Positions 8,495-17,183 are shown, numbered from the stretch's first letter. The stretch is 64,000 bases of DNA from Rhizobium sp. BK418 (GCF_004341105.1 NZ_SLZK01000003.1:930001-994000); one strand, 5' to 3'. Made by a program: numbers and translations. Notes: generated by a model not told the origin, from the sequence alone.

Positions 8495-11400
8495 CAGAAG
8501 CGGATCTTCAGGCTGCCCTTGAAGGCGCGGCCCCAGCCTGGGGTGCCGGGCAGAACCTCGAAATCTTCGTCGAGCAGATTGTAGGCAGCAGCCTCCAGCG
8601 CGATGCGCTTGTCGAAAGGCTCCCAGATGAGATGGGCGTCAAGGCTCCAGTAATCGTCGAGTTTCGTGCCAACCAGATCGCCGGTGCGTTCGCCGATATA
8701 GTTTGCAGCAACGGTCGCTTTGACCTTGGCTTCGTTGACCCAGGTCAGTGCGATCTGGCCGGAGTTTTGCGGAATGAAAGGCAGGTCGCCGTGGTAATTG
8801 AAGGTCGTCGGATCCTCGTTTTCAGAATCCATATAGGCATAGGTGGCCGAGAGGCCAAAGCCGGATCCCAGAGCAAGGTTGGCCGTAACGGCAGCGCGAT
8901 CGATGGTGCCGCGCCCGTAAGTCTGGCTGTCGATGAGCGCGAGGCCGGTGACTGGCAGACCAATCGAGAAATCGTGCAATTCCTGATGCTGGTATTCGAC
9001 CGACGTGAAGAAGCGGTCCGTCCATTCGGCATCCCATTGCAAGGCAACAGTATCGGCGTAACCCTCTGCTCCGACCGAAAACTGGTTGGCCTGCAGGCCA
9101 AGGATGCCGACCGGCGCCAATGATGGTACGCCCGTGTCCAGGCCCTGACGCATGAAGGCTGCGCGTAGCCACTGATTTTGCACGGGCTGCCAGGCAAGGC
9201 CGAAACGCGGTTCAAGCCGGCTGACATCGGTATCGTCGCCTTCCAGGCGTGTGGCGAACAGTGCGTATTCACCCTTCAGATCAGGCGTGATTTCGTGCAG
9301 GAGATCGATATAGGTGCGGCCGATATTGACGCGGCTGTTCTCGTCGGGCGGACCAATTGTCTCCTCGTCCACCAACACTAAGCCCGGTATGAGGGTATCG
9401 AAATGCCTCATCGCTTTGCTGCTACTATCGGTCCATCCGCCTTCGATACCGTATCGCCAGGTCAGGGTGTCATCGCCGATGCTATGGCTGATTGCCGCTA
9501 TATAGGTTTTGGAGGCACTCTCCAGGCTTGTTTCCATGAACGGAATAAGATCTGGAGCGGGGGCACCGGTCGCGTCGGAGGCATCAAACGTCTGATCGAA
9601 GACGGTTTTCGCCTTACCCTCGGAATAAAGGAGTGCGGTATTCAGCACATTCCGATATCCGAAGGTGTGGCTCCAGCCGACACCGCCAATCGTCGTCTCA
9701 CCCTCATCATATCTGTTCTGATAGAGGGGCAGCTCCAACGTCGGTATTACACCGCCTAAGACCGGCAGAAAGAATTCTTCGTTCAGGCGATCGGTGAAAG
9801 CGGTGCTTGTCGTCAGGGCGTTGAGCGGCCCGTAGGCTTTGCCGTGATTGATGAAGCTGACGATACGGTCATCCGGCGTCAGCGTGGCCGTCAGGTAGGC
9901 ATTGCCCGTGAGCAGTTTTTTGTCCAGCGCGAATCCACCGAAATCGCGGTAGTCGCCATCCAGCGCCAGCTCTTCCCAGGTCAGGTTGCCGTAGAAACTG
10001 ATCGGGAAGGTAGCGTTCGAATAGCCCTGGATTTCCGCTTCGCCGGTGCGGCGCGTATGGCCGTCGACGCTGTTGATGCCGCCGCCGAGCGAGCCTTCGA
10101 TGAAGGGCACATCGAACAGCGTTGCCGCGCGGGAACGGCCGGACAGCATGTGCGGGGAGAGCAGCAGACCCTGGATGAAGGATGAATAGCTTGACGCATT
10201 GTTGCGGTACTGGATGACATTGTCATCGCTGAAGCTCGTCGCATTGACGAATGGGAAGATGCTGCCCTTGATCGACTGGTCGATATAGCCGCTGCCTTTG
10301 AAGGGATCGAAGACGGCATCGCCATAATAGCGGCCCCAGGCATCCAGTCCCTGCAGGCGGAAAGCGTTGTTCAGGGTCGAGCCGGCGCTTTGATTGGCGC
10401 CGAGCCCGCTGAAATCACCGCCGCGGGCGCGCGAGCGGCGCAGGAATTCCTGCGCGTTGGCGATTGCGCCATCGGCATTGTAGTCGTCGATATCAACGGC
10501 GGTGCGGAAGGCTGAGATGACCGGATCGTTGTCATCCAGGCGGTTGGCATTGTCGAGCGCCTGTTCCGAGGGGAGGCGATCGCCCTTCTCGTAATGGGCG
10601 GCGGCAAGCATCAGCTGCGATTGCGAGTGACCCGGATTGGCGGTGCTTGCGGCCAGCAGATCTTCCAGCGCCTTGTCGCGCTCGCCGGTCTGCAGATAGT
10701 AGCGGCCGCGGGCGAGCAGGGCGATATCGAAGGATGGATCGAGCGCGATCGCCGTATCGATCTCGCGCTTGGCTTCCTTCATGCGCCCCTGGTCGAGATA
10801 GAGGATGGCCAGATTGGCATGCGCTACTGGATCTTGCGGATCGAGCTCGATCGCCTTCTTGAACGCTTCTTCCGCCTCGCGATTGGCATCGCGCGAACTC
10901 TGCAGCAGGCCGAGCGAATTCAGCGTGCCGGATGCGCCGGGTGCCAGCTCGATGGCGCGGTTCAGGTCCGCCAGCGCGCCGTTGATATCGCTCTCATAGG
11001 CAGCCTTGTAGCCGGCGCGGGCGGCGAGCGCCATTGGATGATCGGGGTCGAGCGCCAGCGAGCGTTCATATGCTTCCTTCATCTGCTTGCGGTCATCGAC
11101 GAGCTGCGCGAGCTGGGCGCGGATCGCCGGCAGGGTCGGATCATCGGGATAGCGCTGTTCCGCCTTCTTGATGATGTCGAGGGCTGCGCGCGGGTTTTCC
11201 AGGAAGCCTGCCGTATAGGCCTGCATGATTGCGCCATAGGGTCCGGCGGTATTTGCTGGCGGCTGTTCGGCATGAGTAGGATCGGCCAGCGAGCGGGCAA
11301 AATAGCCGCCATATTGCGCCATGTTGCGGCGTGTCGGATCGAGATGCGGCAGGGCTTTTTCGAAGAGTTTCGCGGCATCGCCATAGCGCTTTTCGGAGCC

Positions 11401-12267
11401 GGCGATGGTCGCATCAAGCAGGTCGACGCGCGCCTGTTGGGCTACTGTCAGCTTGCGGCCGCGGATATTTTGCAACGTTGCAGCAGCGGCTTGACGCCCG
11501 TCGAAGGCGCTCTGTACTTCGGCAAGTTCCAGCCAGTCTTCCGTCGTGCGGCGTTCGGGCGGCAGTGCCAGCAGCCGGCGGCGCTCTGTCGCCATGCGGT
11601 CGGCGCGCAGCGGCGAGGTCGGCATCAGGCCGAAGCCGTCGCGCAAGTCCAGATAGAAGAGCATCTGCTCGCGGTCGTCAGGATTGACGCTGATAATTTT
11701 GTGCGGCGCCTGCCCGATAGTAGCGACAGCGCCTTCGCCTTCGTTGACGTCGACGCTGCCCTGCGGATTGGTGAGCGAAACGCGGCCTTCGAGCACGATC
11801 ATCGAGGTCTTGGCGCCTTCGACAGTCATGGTCCAGTCCGTGCCGCGGATAGCGGCGGCGGCGGCAGGCGTCTCGACCGTCAGGCCCTGGCCGCCGCGCT
11901 GGGCGCGCGCCCAGATGGTACCGGATTGCAGGTTGAGGATCGTGTCGCCCGTCGCAGACATTTTCTTGACCTGCAGCGCCGAATTGCGGCCGAGGCGAAT
12001 CTGCGTGTGATCGGAAAAGAGGATGGCGAGCTGACCGGTGGCATTGGTGCGCAGCACGTCACCATCGAGCAGGTCCTGATTGAGATCGACGACGCGCCAG
12101 TTGGTGACATCGACGAAGCGCACTTCCTCGCCGGCCTTGCGTGCAATGACGGAGCCTGCAACGGGCGTCGGGCGCTGCAACGGCTCGGCCGCAACGGGAA
12201 ATGCAAACAGAAACGATGTGATCGCAAGAGACGTGCTTGCGTTCAGAAAAGACTGCCACCCCGACAT
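8494..12267 (-). CDS. FecR domain, TPR and outer-membrane beta-barrel fusion protein
   Basis: 1257-residue exported protein. A signal peptide (SLAITSFLFAFPVAAEP) is followed by a FecR domain (about residues 35-185; VIARKAGEEVRFVDV ... AAAAIRGTDWTMTVEG), a series of TPR repeats (about 250-600; LGLLQSSRDANREAEEAFKKAI type units) and a long C-terminal part (about 630-1257) of alternating aromatic strands ending in KIRF, the terminal phenylalanine usual in outer-membrane barrels. I chose the ATG at 12267, which starts the signal peptide and has GGGGG upstream. The layout suggests an outer-membrane protein with a periplasmic FecR/TPR part. It is the first gene of an operon with the CHASE2 cyclase. 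Confidence 0.88.
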   Translation of the reverse strand: MSGWQSFLNASTSLAITSFLFAFPVAAEPLQRPTPVAGSVIARKAGEEVRFVDVTNWRVVDLNQDLLDGDVLRTNATGQLAILFSDHTQIRLGRNSALQVKKMSATGDTILNLQSGTIWARAQRGGQGLTVETPAAAAAIRGTDWTMTVEGAKTSMIVLEGRVSLTNPQGSVDVNEGEGAVATIGQAPHKIISVNPDDREQMLFYLDLRDGFGLMPTSPLRADRMATERRRLLALPPERRTTEDWLELAEVQSAFDGRQAAAATLQNIRGRKLTVAQQARVDLLDATIAGSEKRYGDAAKLFEKALPHLDPTRRNMAQYGGYFARSLADPTHAEQPPANTAGPYGAIMQAYTAGFLENPRAALDIIKKAEQRYPDDPTLPAIRAQLAQLVDDRKQMKEAYERSLALDPDHPMALAARAGYKAAYESDINGALADLNRAIELAPGASGTLNSLGLLQSSRDANREAEEAFKKAIELDPQDPVAHANLAILYLDQGRMKEAKREIDTAIALDPSFDIALLARGRYYLQTGERDKALEDLLAASTANPGHSQSQLMLAAAHYEKGDRLPSEQALDNANRLDDNDPVISAFRTAVDIDDYNADGAIANAQEFLRRSRARGGDFSGLGANQSAGSTLNNAFRLQGLDAWGRYYGDAVFDPFKGSGYIDQSIKGSIFPFVNATSFSDDNVIQYRNNASSYSSFIQGLLLSPHMLSGRSRAATLFDVPFIEGSLGGGINSVDGHTRRTGEAEIQGYSNATFPISFYGNLTWEELALDGDYRDFGGFALDKKLLTGNAYLTATLTPDDRIVSFINHGKAYGPLNALTTSTAFTDRLNEEFFLPVLGGVIPTLELPLYQNRYDEGETTIGGVGWSHTFGYRNVLNTALLYSEGKAKTVFDQTFDASDATGAPAPDLIPFMETSLESASKTYIAAISHSIGDDTLTWRYGIEGGWTDSSSKAMRHFDTLIPGLVLVDEETIGPPDENSRVNIGRTYIDLLHEITPDLKGEYALFATRLEGDDTDVSRLEPRFGLAWQPVQNQWLRAAFMRQGLDTGVPSLAPVGILGLQANQFSVGAEGYADTVALQWDAEWTDRFFTSVEYQHQELHDFSIGLPVTGLALIDSQTYGRGTIDRAAVTANLALGSGFGLSATYAYMDSENEDPTTFNYHGDLPFIPQNSGQIALTWVNEAKVKATVAANYIGERTGDLVGTKLDDYWSLDAHLIWEPFDKRIALEAAAYNLLDEDFEVLPGTPGWGRAFKGSLKIRF

Positions 12268-12398
12268 TCCAGATACCCCCGCATCCTTTTCCCCTTTGGC
12301 CAAGCAGGGTTTAAAAGTCAAGCCGGATGCACACGTGTTCTTGCTTTAAGCTTCGAGTGTATTATTAGGGAAACACTATTGCAGGCCGGGGGATTTAA

Positions 12399-12938
12399 GT
12401 GAGCGAGTTCGAGATTTACGCGGAATTGCCCTCCGCTTCTCCATCAAGCGAGGATATCGGTTCGGAATATTTCGACCATATCAAGAAAATCAACGACATA
12501 TTCTACGATCAGATTAAGATATCGGATCAGAAGGCGGCGTATATCTTTACTTTCATGCTCGCCTTTCTTGTGAGCTCCGCCGAGGTCAGGGCGGTCTTCA
12601 CCTTTGCGCGCTATGCGCAGGGCACGCCGCAGGCCATTCTCTTTTCCGGGCTGCTGGCGGCGGCCTCGGTCTTCTCGATTCTCTCGGCCATCCTCGTCGT
12701 GCTGCCGCGGCGGCTCGATCGCTCCACCTCAATGTTCTGGGGTGCCTGGCCTAGACACCGCGACACTTTCTTCGAGGCAGCCATCCGCCGCGACGAGCGC
12801 TATCTCTTCGATCAATATCTGGAAAATGCCGACATTCTCTCGCATATCGCCCGCAGCAAATACCGCTTCGTGACGATTGCGTTCCGCGGGCTGATGGTAA
12901 CGGTCGTGGCGTATGTGCTGCTGCTGGTGATGGCTTGA
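12399..12938 (+). CDS. Pycsar effector-like small membrane protein (PycTM type)
   Basis: 179-residue protein with an N-terminal helix (EYFDHIKKINDIFYDQIKIS), then DQKAAYIFTFMLAFLVSS opening the first membrane helix, a second helix (ILFSGLLAAASVFSILSAIL), a cytoplasmic amphipathic segment and a C-terminal helix (VTVVAYVLLLVMA). The D-x-KA motif entering TM1 and the 2+1 helix layout are what I recall for the Pycsar TM effector family (formerly DUF5706), where a cyclic pyrimidine nucleotide triggers membrane damage; assignment is from memory of the pattern. It starts with GTG behind GGGGGAT. It is divergent from the FecR-cyclase operon, 131 bp away. That cyclase looks ATP-specific, so a classical Pycsar pair is not shown. 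Confidence 0.7.
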   Translation: MSEFEIYAELPSASPSSEDIGSEYFDHIKKINDIFYDQIKISDQKAAYIFTFMLAFLVSSAEVRAVFTFARYAQGTPQAILFSGLLAAASVFSILSAILVVLPRRLDRSTSMFWGAWPRHRDTFFEAAIRRDERYLFDQYLENADILSHIARSKYRFVTIAFRGLMVTVVAYVLLLVMA

Positions 12939-12969
12939 ATCCGCATCCGGCCTCGAAAAGGCCGGTGAT

Positions 12970-13809
12970 TTAGCTCTTCGCAAAGTCAGCCGCTGTGAGG
13001 GGAACAGGCCTGTAGCCATTGGTGTCGGCGATGTCATATTCCCGAGCAAGCTCGGCCGCGACCAAGACTTGGCCGGATTTCGACATCAGCGCAGGGTCTC
13101 GCCAGAGTTCTGATATGACGTGGCCGATGAACTGTGGCGACTCGGAATTGGACAGGTCGAAATATTCGGCATTCTGCATGACCGCTTCGGTGCGTACCAG
13201 GCCGGGATAGAGGGCGACGGCGGCGACATGGTGCGGACGCAGATCATGCGCGAAGTCTGCGGCCATCTTGTCGGCGGCGGCTTTCGCAGTGCCGTAGATC
13301 GCGTTGCCGTCGTAGAATTGCGCTGCCCAGAACGAGATATTGACGATCAGGCCGCGCTCGGCCGAGACCATGACGGGTGCAACCGCACGCGACATCATGA
13401 AAGCCGCCCTGAGCGCGGTGCCGATCATTGCATCCCACCGCCACACAGGCTGCTCCCAGAAAGCGCGAGGCCAAGTGAAATCGCCGTCCTCAACCATGTT
13501 TTCATAGCCGGGCCACGCATTGTTCACCAGAATGTCCAGCCTGCCGCCGGCCCTGATCTCTGCGGCGACCTGCTCGGTTTCAGCATCGTTGCTGTGATCG
13601 CAAGGATGAACGACGAGGCGTCCGGGCAGGTTCGCAGCCTCAAGCGCGAGCCCTTCCAGCGAGCCTGTGCGTTTGCTCCCGTTTGCTTCCGCCTCCGAAC
13701 GCGTCCTTCCGGTCACATGGACCGTGGCGCCCTCGGCGAGCAAGGCAAGCGCAATCCCGCGGCCGACACCGCGGCTTGCGCCGGTTACCAGGGCCAGCAC
13801 GTCTTCCAT
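12970..13809 (-). CDS. SDR family oxidoreductase
   Basis: 279-residue short-chain dehydrogenase/reductase. Cofactor loop TGASRGVGRG at residues 9-18, the NNAW stabilising motif, the catalytic Ser in VNISFW and the YxxxK pair as IYGTAKAA. The Arg in VTGRTRSEA after beta-2 favours NADPH. The extended insertions and the VYGLVRTEAVM-like segment (YPGLVRTE) resemble the DHRS1-like group. AGGAGG precedes the ATG. It is monocistronic between the Pycsar-like gene (convergent) and a GNAT gene. Substrate unknown. Confidence 0.92.
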   Translation of the reverse strand: MEDVLALVTGASRGVGRGIALALLAEGATVHVTGRTRSEAEANGSKRTGSLEGLALEAANLPGRLVVHPCDHSNDAETEQVAAEIRAGGRLDILVNNAWPGYENMVEDGDFTWPRAFWEQPVWRWDAMIGTALRAAFMMSRAVAPVMVSAERGLIVNISFWAAQFYDGNAIYGTAKAAADKMAADFAHDLRPHHVAAVALYPGLVRTEAVMQNAEYFDLSNSESPQFIGHVISELWRDPALMSKSGQVLVAAELAREYDIADTNGYRPVPLTAADFAKS

Positions 13810-13834
13810 GCTGATGGCCTCCTATATGTCGGTA

Positions 13835-14338
13835 TCAGAACGACAGGACCATACCAATGCGGCGGAACGGGTCGAGGCCTTTTTCGGCTTCGGAAGTAAG
13901 GATTGCCTGCAGACGCGGGGAGCATTCGTCTTTTTCGAGGAGCCGAAAGCCAAGCGACACGTAGAAAGGAGCGTTGAAGGGGGCAAAACGATCTGTCGTC
14001 AGCGTCGCTTCCGCGAGCTTCCGCGAGCGGCCCTCAGCAAGGAGCGTTTCCATGAGCCTGCGGCCGAGGCCTTTTTTCTGAAAGTCCGGATGGACGTCCA
14101 TTTCGCCGATGTGCAGGGACTTTTCCGCGACATAGGCTCCGGCATAGCCGACCGGCAGGTCGCTATGATCGCAGGCGGCGTAGAGGAGGGCGTGTTCTAG
14201 ATAATGCTGTAGTTCCTCGTCGCTGCTGGCTTCAGGCTCCCCGCTGACGGCGCCTGCGGCGCGCAGCGTTTCGAACGAGGCCAGCTCTATCGATCGCAAG
14301 GCGTCGAAATCGTCCCGGGTTGCCTGTCTGATCCGCAT
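13835..14338 (-). CDS. GNAT family N-acetyltransferase
   Basis: 167-residue acetyltransferase with the N-terminal strand MRIRQATRDDFDALRSIE, the central strand YVAEKSLHIGEMDVHPDFQ and the acetyl-CoA pyrophosphate loop QKKGLGRRLME (Q/RxxGxG/A). The end (APFYVSLGFRLLE) is the usual GNAT motif B. GGAAACG precedes the ATG. It lies 25 bp downstream-side of the SDR gene on the same strand and may be transcribed with it. The acceptor substrate is not predictable. Confidence 0.9.
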   Translation of the reverse strand: MRIRQATRDDFDALRSIELASFETLRAAGAVSGEPEASSDEELQHYLEHALLYAACDHSDLPVGYAGAYVAEKSLHIGEMDVHPDFQKKGLGRRLMETLLAEGRSRKLAEATLTTDRFAPFNAPFYVSLGFRLLEKDECSPRLQAILTSEAEKGLDPFRRIGMVLSF

Positions 14339-14506
14339 GTTCGTTTCCGCGTGAGGTCGTGCACCGGATTACGACAATTCCTGTGAAAGGCCAATGGAAT
14401 TGGGGCGTGACGGCTTGCCCGGGGTGAAACGCGCGACGAGCATTATCTGGGCTGGCAATCGGGAAGAATACCGGCGGCGACAGGGGTGGGCCGCCGCCGG
14501 CAGGAT

Positions 14507-15028
14507 TTAACGCGTCGCTCTCAGCTCTAGGCGGGAGACGCCGGCGGCTACATTCACGCCGGTTCCGGTTTCGCCGCTGAGCGGCTGCAATGCGAAATTC
14601 TTCGAATTTCCGCCCACCAGGGCGTTCGCTCCGAGGCCGACGCCGACAGCAGCATTGGCGGAGGCGCCGACATAGGTGCCGGCGAGAGCGCCATCGCCGA
14701 CGCGTGTGGGGGCGGTGTTGAGGACGATCCAGCTGAGGTAGGATTTGCCGGTGACGCCGATATCGAGACCGAGTTTGCCGATCGAGCCCGTGTAGTGTTC
14801 GACCCTGCCGGTTTTCTGCTTGAAGCTGCAATCGACCGCCTTATTCGAGCCGATGATCATGCCGGCTCCGCCCGCGACTTCGCAGGAGAGGGTACCGAGA
14901 CGTTGCCTCGGTTCGTTGGCGACCACCTGCTGGGCGGCATGTTTGGGTTGCTTGTGCTGACTCGCGGCCTCGGCCACGGGAACAAAACCGAGGGAGGCGG
15001 CAGCGGCGATAATCATGAGGTTCTTCAT
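14507..15028 (-). CDS. DUF992 periplasmic protein
   Basis: 173-residue exported protein. Signal peptide MKNLMIIAAAASLGFVPVAEAA is followed by the DUF992 domain, recognisable by RLGTLSCEVAGGAGMIIGSNK, a second Cys in VDCSFKQ, HYTGSIGKLGLDIGVT and a glycine-rich C-terminal part ending in strands. The two cysteines probably form a disulfide. The start at 15028 has AGGAAA 7 bases upstream; a longer frame to 15097 lacks one and would bury the signal peptide. DUF992 is found mainly in Rhizobiales; function unknown. Confidence 0.88.
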   Translation of the reverse strand: MKNLMIIAAAASLGFVPVAEAASQHKQPKHAAQQVVANEPRQRLGTLSCEVAGGAGMIIGSNKAVDCSFKQKTGRVEHYTGSIGKLGLDIGVTGKSYLSWIVLNTAPTRVGDGALAGTYVGASANAAVGVGLGANALVGGNSKNFALQPLSGETGTGVNVAAGVSRLELRATR

Positions 15029-15131
15029 GAGCGTTTCCTTTCCTATTCCTTCCTGGAGATAGTCATAAACGCGTTCGATCGAACTTCGTTCAAACACGGA
15101 AAGGAACGGAGCGGATTGCCCCTATGTCGCC

Positions 15132-16169
15132 TCAGGCGCTGACGGCTTCCGCCGTGCCTGCGAAATCCACGGCTGCGAAGGCTGCAGCGATCACTTCCGG
15201 GCCAGCATTGGGTTTTGCGGCGTCGGTCGACAGGATCTGGCGGTAGCGGCGTGCGCCGGGCAGGCCCGTGAAGAGGCCGACCATGTGGCGGGCGATATGC
15301 TGCAGGCGGCCGCCACTGGCGATATGGCGCTGAGCATAGGCGATCATGCGGTCGCGCAAGGCGTTCCAGTCCGGCTCTGCGGCAGCGGCGCCAAAGAAGC
15401 GGTGATCGACGTCAGCGAGAATAGCGGCATTCTGATAGGCGGCGCGACCGAGCATGACGCCATCGACATGCGCAAGATGGCTTTCTGCCTCGTCCAGCGT
15501 CTGAATGCCGCCGTTGATGCCGATGAAGACATGCGGGAAGCGGGCCTTCATGCGGTAGACGATCTCGTAATCGAGCGGTGGGATCTCGCGGTTTTCCTTC
15601 GGCGACAGGCCCTTCAGCCAGGCCTTGCGGGCATGGATCCAGATCGCGTCGGCGCCGGCTTCCAGCACCTGGGTCATCAGGCTGGGCAATGCCACTTCCG
15701 GATCCTGCTCGTCGACGCCGATGCGGCATTTGACCGTGACCGGAACCTTGGCGACTTTCTTCATGGCGGCGATGCATTCGGCAACCGTCTCCGGCGTCTG
15801 CATCAGGCAGGCGCCGAAGGTGCCGGACTGGACGCGATCCGACGGGCAGCCGACATTGAGGTTGATCTCGTCATAACCATAGGGCTCGGCAATGCGCACC
15901 GCTTCCGCCAGCTTGGCCGGATCGGAACCGCCGAGCTGCAGGGCGACGGGATGTTCAGCGGTATCGAAGGAGAGCAGGCGCTCGCGCGGGCCGTGGATGA
16001 TGGCGTCAGCCACGACCATTTCCGTATAGAGCAGGGCGTTACGGCTGATCTGGCGGTGAAAGTAGCGGCAGTGGCGATCCGTCCAGTCGATCATAGGCGC
16101 AACGGCGAAAACCGGCGCCTTGAAATAGCGCTGGTTCGTCTCTGCTGCAGCCGTCTTCGCCGTGGTCAT
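15132..16169 (-). CDS. dusA: tRNA-dihydrouridine(20/20a) synthase DusA
   Basis: 345-residue FMN-dependent enzyme that reduces uridine 20/20a in the tRNA D-loop with NADPH. DusA-type marks: FAVAPMIDWTDRHCR at the start of the TIM barrel, the catalytic cysteine in NVGCPSDRVQSGTFGACLM, IHARKAWLKGLSPKENR, VFIGINGGI and VMLGRAAYQNP-like VMLGRAAYQNA. The HMVGLFTGLPGARRYRQ segment belongs to the C-terminal helical domain. The ATG at 16169 gives the family's usual N terminus; another ATG 24 bases upstream is possible. Confidence 0.95.
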   Translation of the reverse strand: MTTAKTAAAETNQRYFKAPVFAVAPMIDWTDRHCRYFHRQISRNALLYTEMVVADAIIHGPRERLLSFDTAEHPVALQLGGSDPAKLAEAVRIAEPYGYDEINLNVGCPSDRVQSGTFGACLMQTPETVAECIAAMKKVAKVPVTVKCRIGVDEQDPEVALPSLMTQVLEAGADAIWIHARKAWLKGLSPKENREIPPLDYEIVYRMKARFPHVFIGINGGIQTLDEAESHLAHVDGVMLGRAAYQNAAILADVDHRFFGAAAAEPDWNALRDRMIAYAQRHIASGGRLQHIARHMVGLFTGLPGARRYRQILSTDAAKPNAGPEVIAAAFAAVDFAGTAEAVSA

Positions 16170-16456
16170 GATCTCTATTCTTCTTTCGTGCAATCATCTG
16201 GTCCCGTGGCCTCATGTCGTGGCGGAGGCCCGATCCTGCAAGCCCGCCATGGCGAAAGGCCGGAGCGGGGCTTGGCGATGGGACGAGGGCTTATACATGA
16301 GAGCTGGGGATAAAGCGAGATGGCGTTCGAGGGCGCGGCCGCCACCCGCCGGGAGCAATTTCGTACACTTGACCCACCCGTTGTTTTACAGGAAGGCAAC
16401 GCCGGACGATCCCCCATCCTCCCGATCTCGGGATCGAGCAAAGGAGTGCGAGCCTG

Positions 16457-16660
16457 ATGGCAGACGATAGCGCAGGGATCAAGGCATTGCTCGCCATGCC
16501 CAGGCGAGACAATAGCGCCTATCTGGAAACGCTCCGGCTGGTGCGGGAGGCTTTCGCCGAGGCGGAGGCGGAATTTGACGGCAAGGTGATTGCCACGACA
16601 GACAGCGCTCGGGACGAAGCCGGCAATATCGTCATCATGACGGTGATCAGGCCAGCGTAG
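16457..16660 (+). CDS. Small hypothetical protein (67 aa)
   Basis: 67-residue acidic/helical protein, MADDSAGIKALLAM at the start and strands (GKVIATTDSA, GNIVIMTVIRPA) at the end. AAAGGAG lies 10 bases before the ATG. No membrane segment or known motif. Probably real because of the ribosome site and coding-like codon use, but I have no functional clue; the next gene downstream is a 25-residue membrane peptide. Confidence 0.55.
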   Translation: MADDSAGIKALLAMPRRDNSAYLETLRLVREAFAEAEAEFDGKVIATTDSARDEAGNIVIMTVIRPA

Positions 16661-16739
16661 ATGGGCGAACCGCCTGAAATAAAAGGCGATTGAACCAAAA
16701 TCCTTCTGCCGCGTTTTTGCCATAAACAGGAGGATTTCG

Positions 16740-16817
16740 ATGGACAGCCTGCTTCTGATCGCCATCCTTTGCGGTCTCATGTCTTTCGCCATGGTCTGGA
16801 TTCAGTCGAGAGAATAG
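16740..16817 (+). CDS. 25-aa single-helix membrane microprotein
   Basis: A 25-codon frame reads MDSLLLIAILCGLMSFAMVW then IQSRE and stop. A perfect AGGAGGA (16728-16734) sits 5 bases before the ATG, one of the strongest ribosome sites in the window. Residues 3-20 form one membrane helix with an acidic N terminus and a charged C-terminal tail. It is far below usual gene-calling limits. No family recognised; a regulatory or assembly microprotein is possible. Confidence 0.6.
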   Translation: MDSLLLIAILCGLMSFAMVWIQSRE

Positions 16818-16934
16818 TCTGCTGCGCCAAAGACATGGTGCTTTCCCTTCCTTTTACCGGCACCGCTTATCCTTTGCCGAAGACTCACCCTTGTTATCCC
16901 CCTGAAACGATACTCTTGACTTATCCAGAAAAGA

Positions 16935-16949
16935 GAACAAAATGAGAAC
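16935..16949. promoter_or_regulatory. LexA-binding SOS box (GAAC-N7-GAAC)
   Basis: GAACAAAATGAGAAC matches exactly the alphaproteobacterial LexA site GTTC-N7-GTTC read on the other strand. TTGACT at 16916-16921 is a good -35, placing the box over the -10 region, where LexA would block transcription. A near-repeat GTTC-N8-GTTC follows at about 16960-16975. The downstream gene is the 64-aa microgene at 16989. Confidence 0.7.
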
Positions 16950-16988
16950 AAATAAAACGTTCTCATCTATGTTCTGATGGAGAGTTCG

Positions 16989-17183
16989 ATGGCAGCAAGC
17001 CCGAGTTATTCAGGAGCAGCAGACAAGGCCATGGCCTTTGCCGCGCAGCTGCGCGCAGACCGCGAGCGCCACGAGGCGCGCCGGCGGGAAGAGCAGCGCC
17101 GCATCGAGGCCATGCGGCCGATCAACAAGCATGTACTGAAGGTTTTCGGCGGGCAGCAGCTGGCGCTGAAGCTGGATAGCTGA
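16989..17183 (+). CDS. Putative SOS-controlled small basic protein (64 aa)
   Basis: 64 residues starting MAASPSYSGAADKAMAFAAQ, with a highly charged helical centre (LRADRERHEARRREEQRRIE, likely coiled coil) and a C-terminal INKHVLKVFGGQQLALKLDS. GGAGAG lies before the ATG at 16989; an in-frame ATG at 16977 overlaps the promoter side and lacks a site. A perfect SOS box lies 40 bp upstream, so expression after DNA damage is likely. I recognise no family. Alphaproteobacteria use small SOS-induced proteins to stop division, but nothing in the sequence proves that role here. Confidence 0.65.
   Translation: MAASPSYSGAADKAMAFAAQLRADRERHEARRREEQRRIEAMRPINKHVLKVFGGQQLALKLDS

Noticed and set aside
10594..12402. 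602-codon open frame on the plus strand opposite the FecR gene
   Set aside because: It is the complementary shadow of a GC-rich gene with clear domains on the other strand; it has no ribosome site and no recognisable motif.
6467..12938. A classical Pycsar system (pyrimidine cyclase plus TM effector)
   Set aside because: The cyclase has the Lys and Asp expected for ATP and carries CHASE2 and membrane helices, unlike the small soluble PycC; only a looser relationship is proposed.
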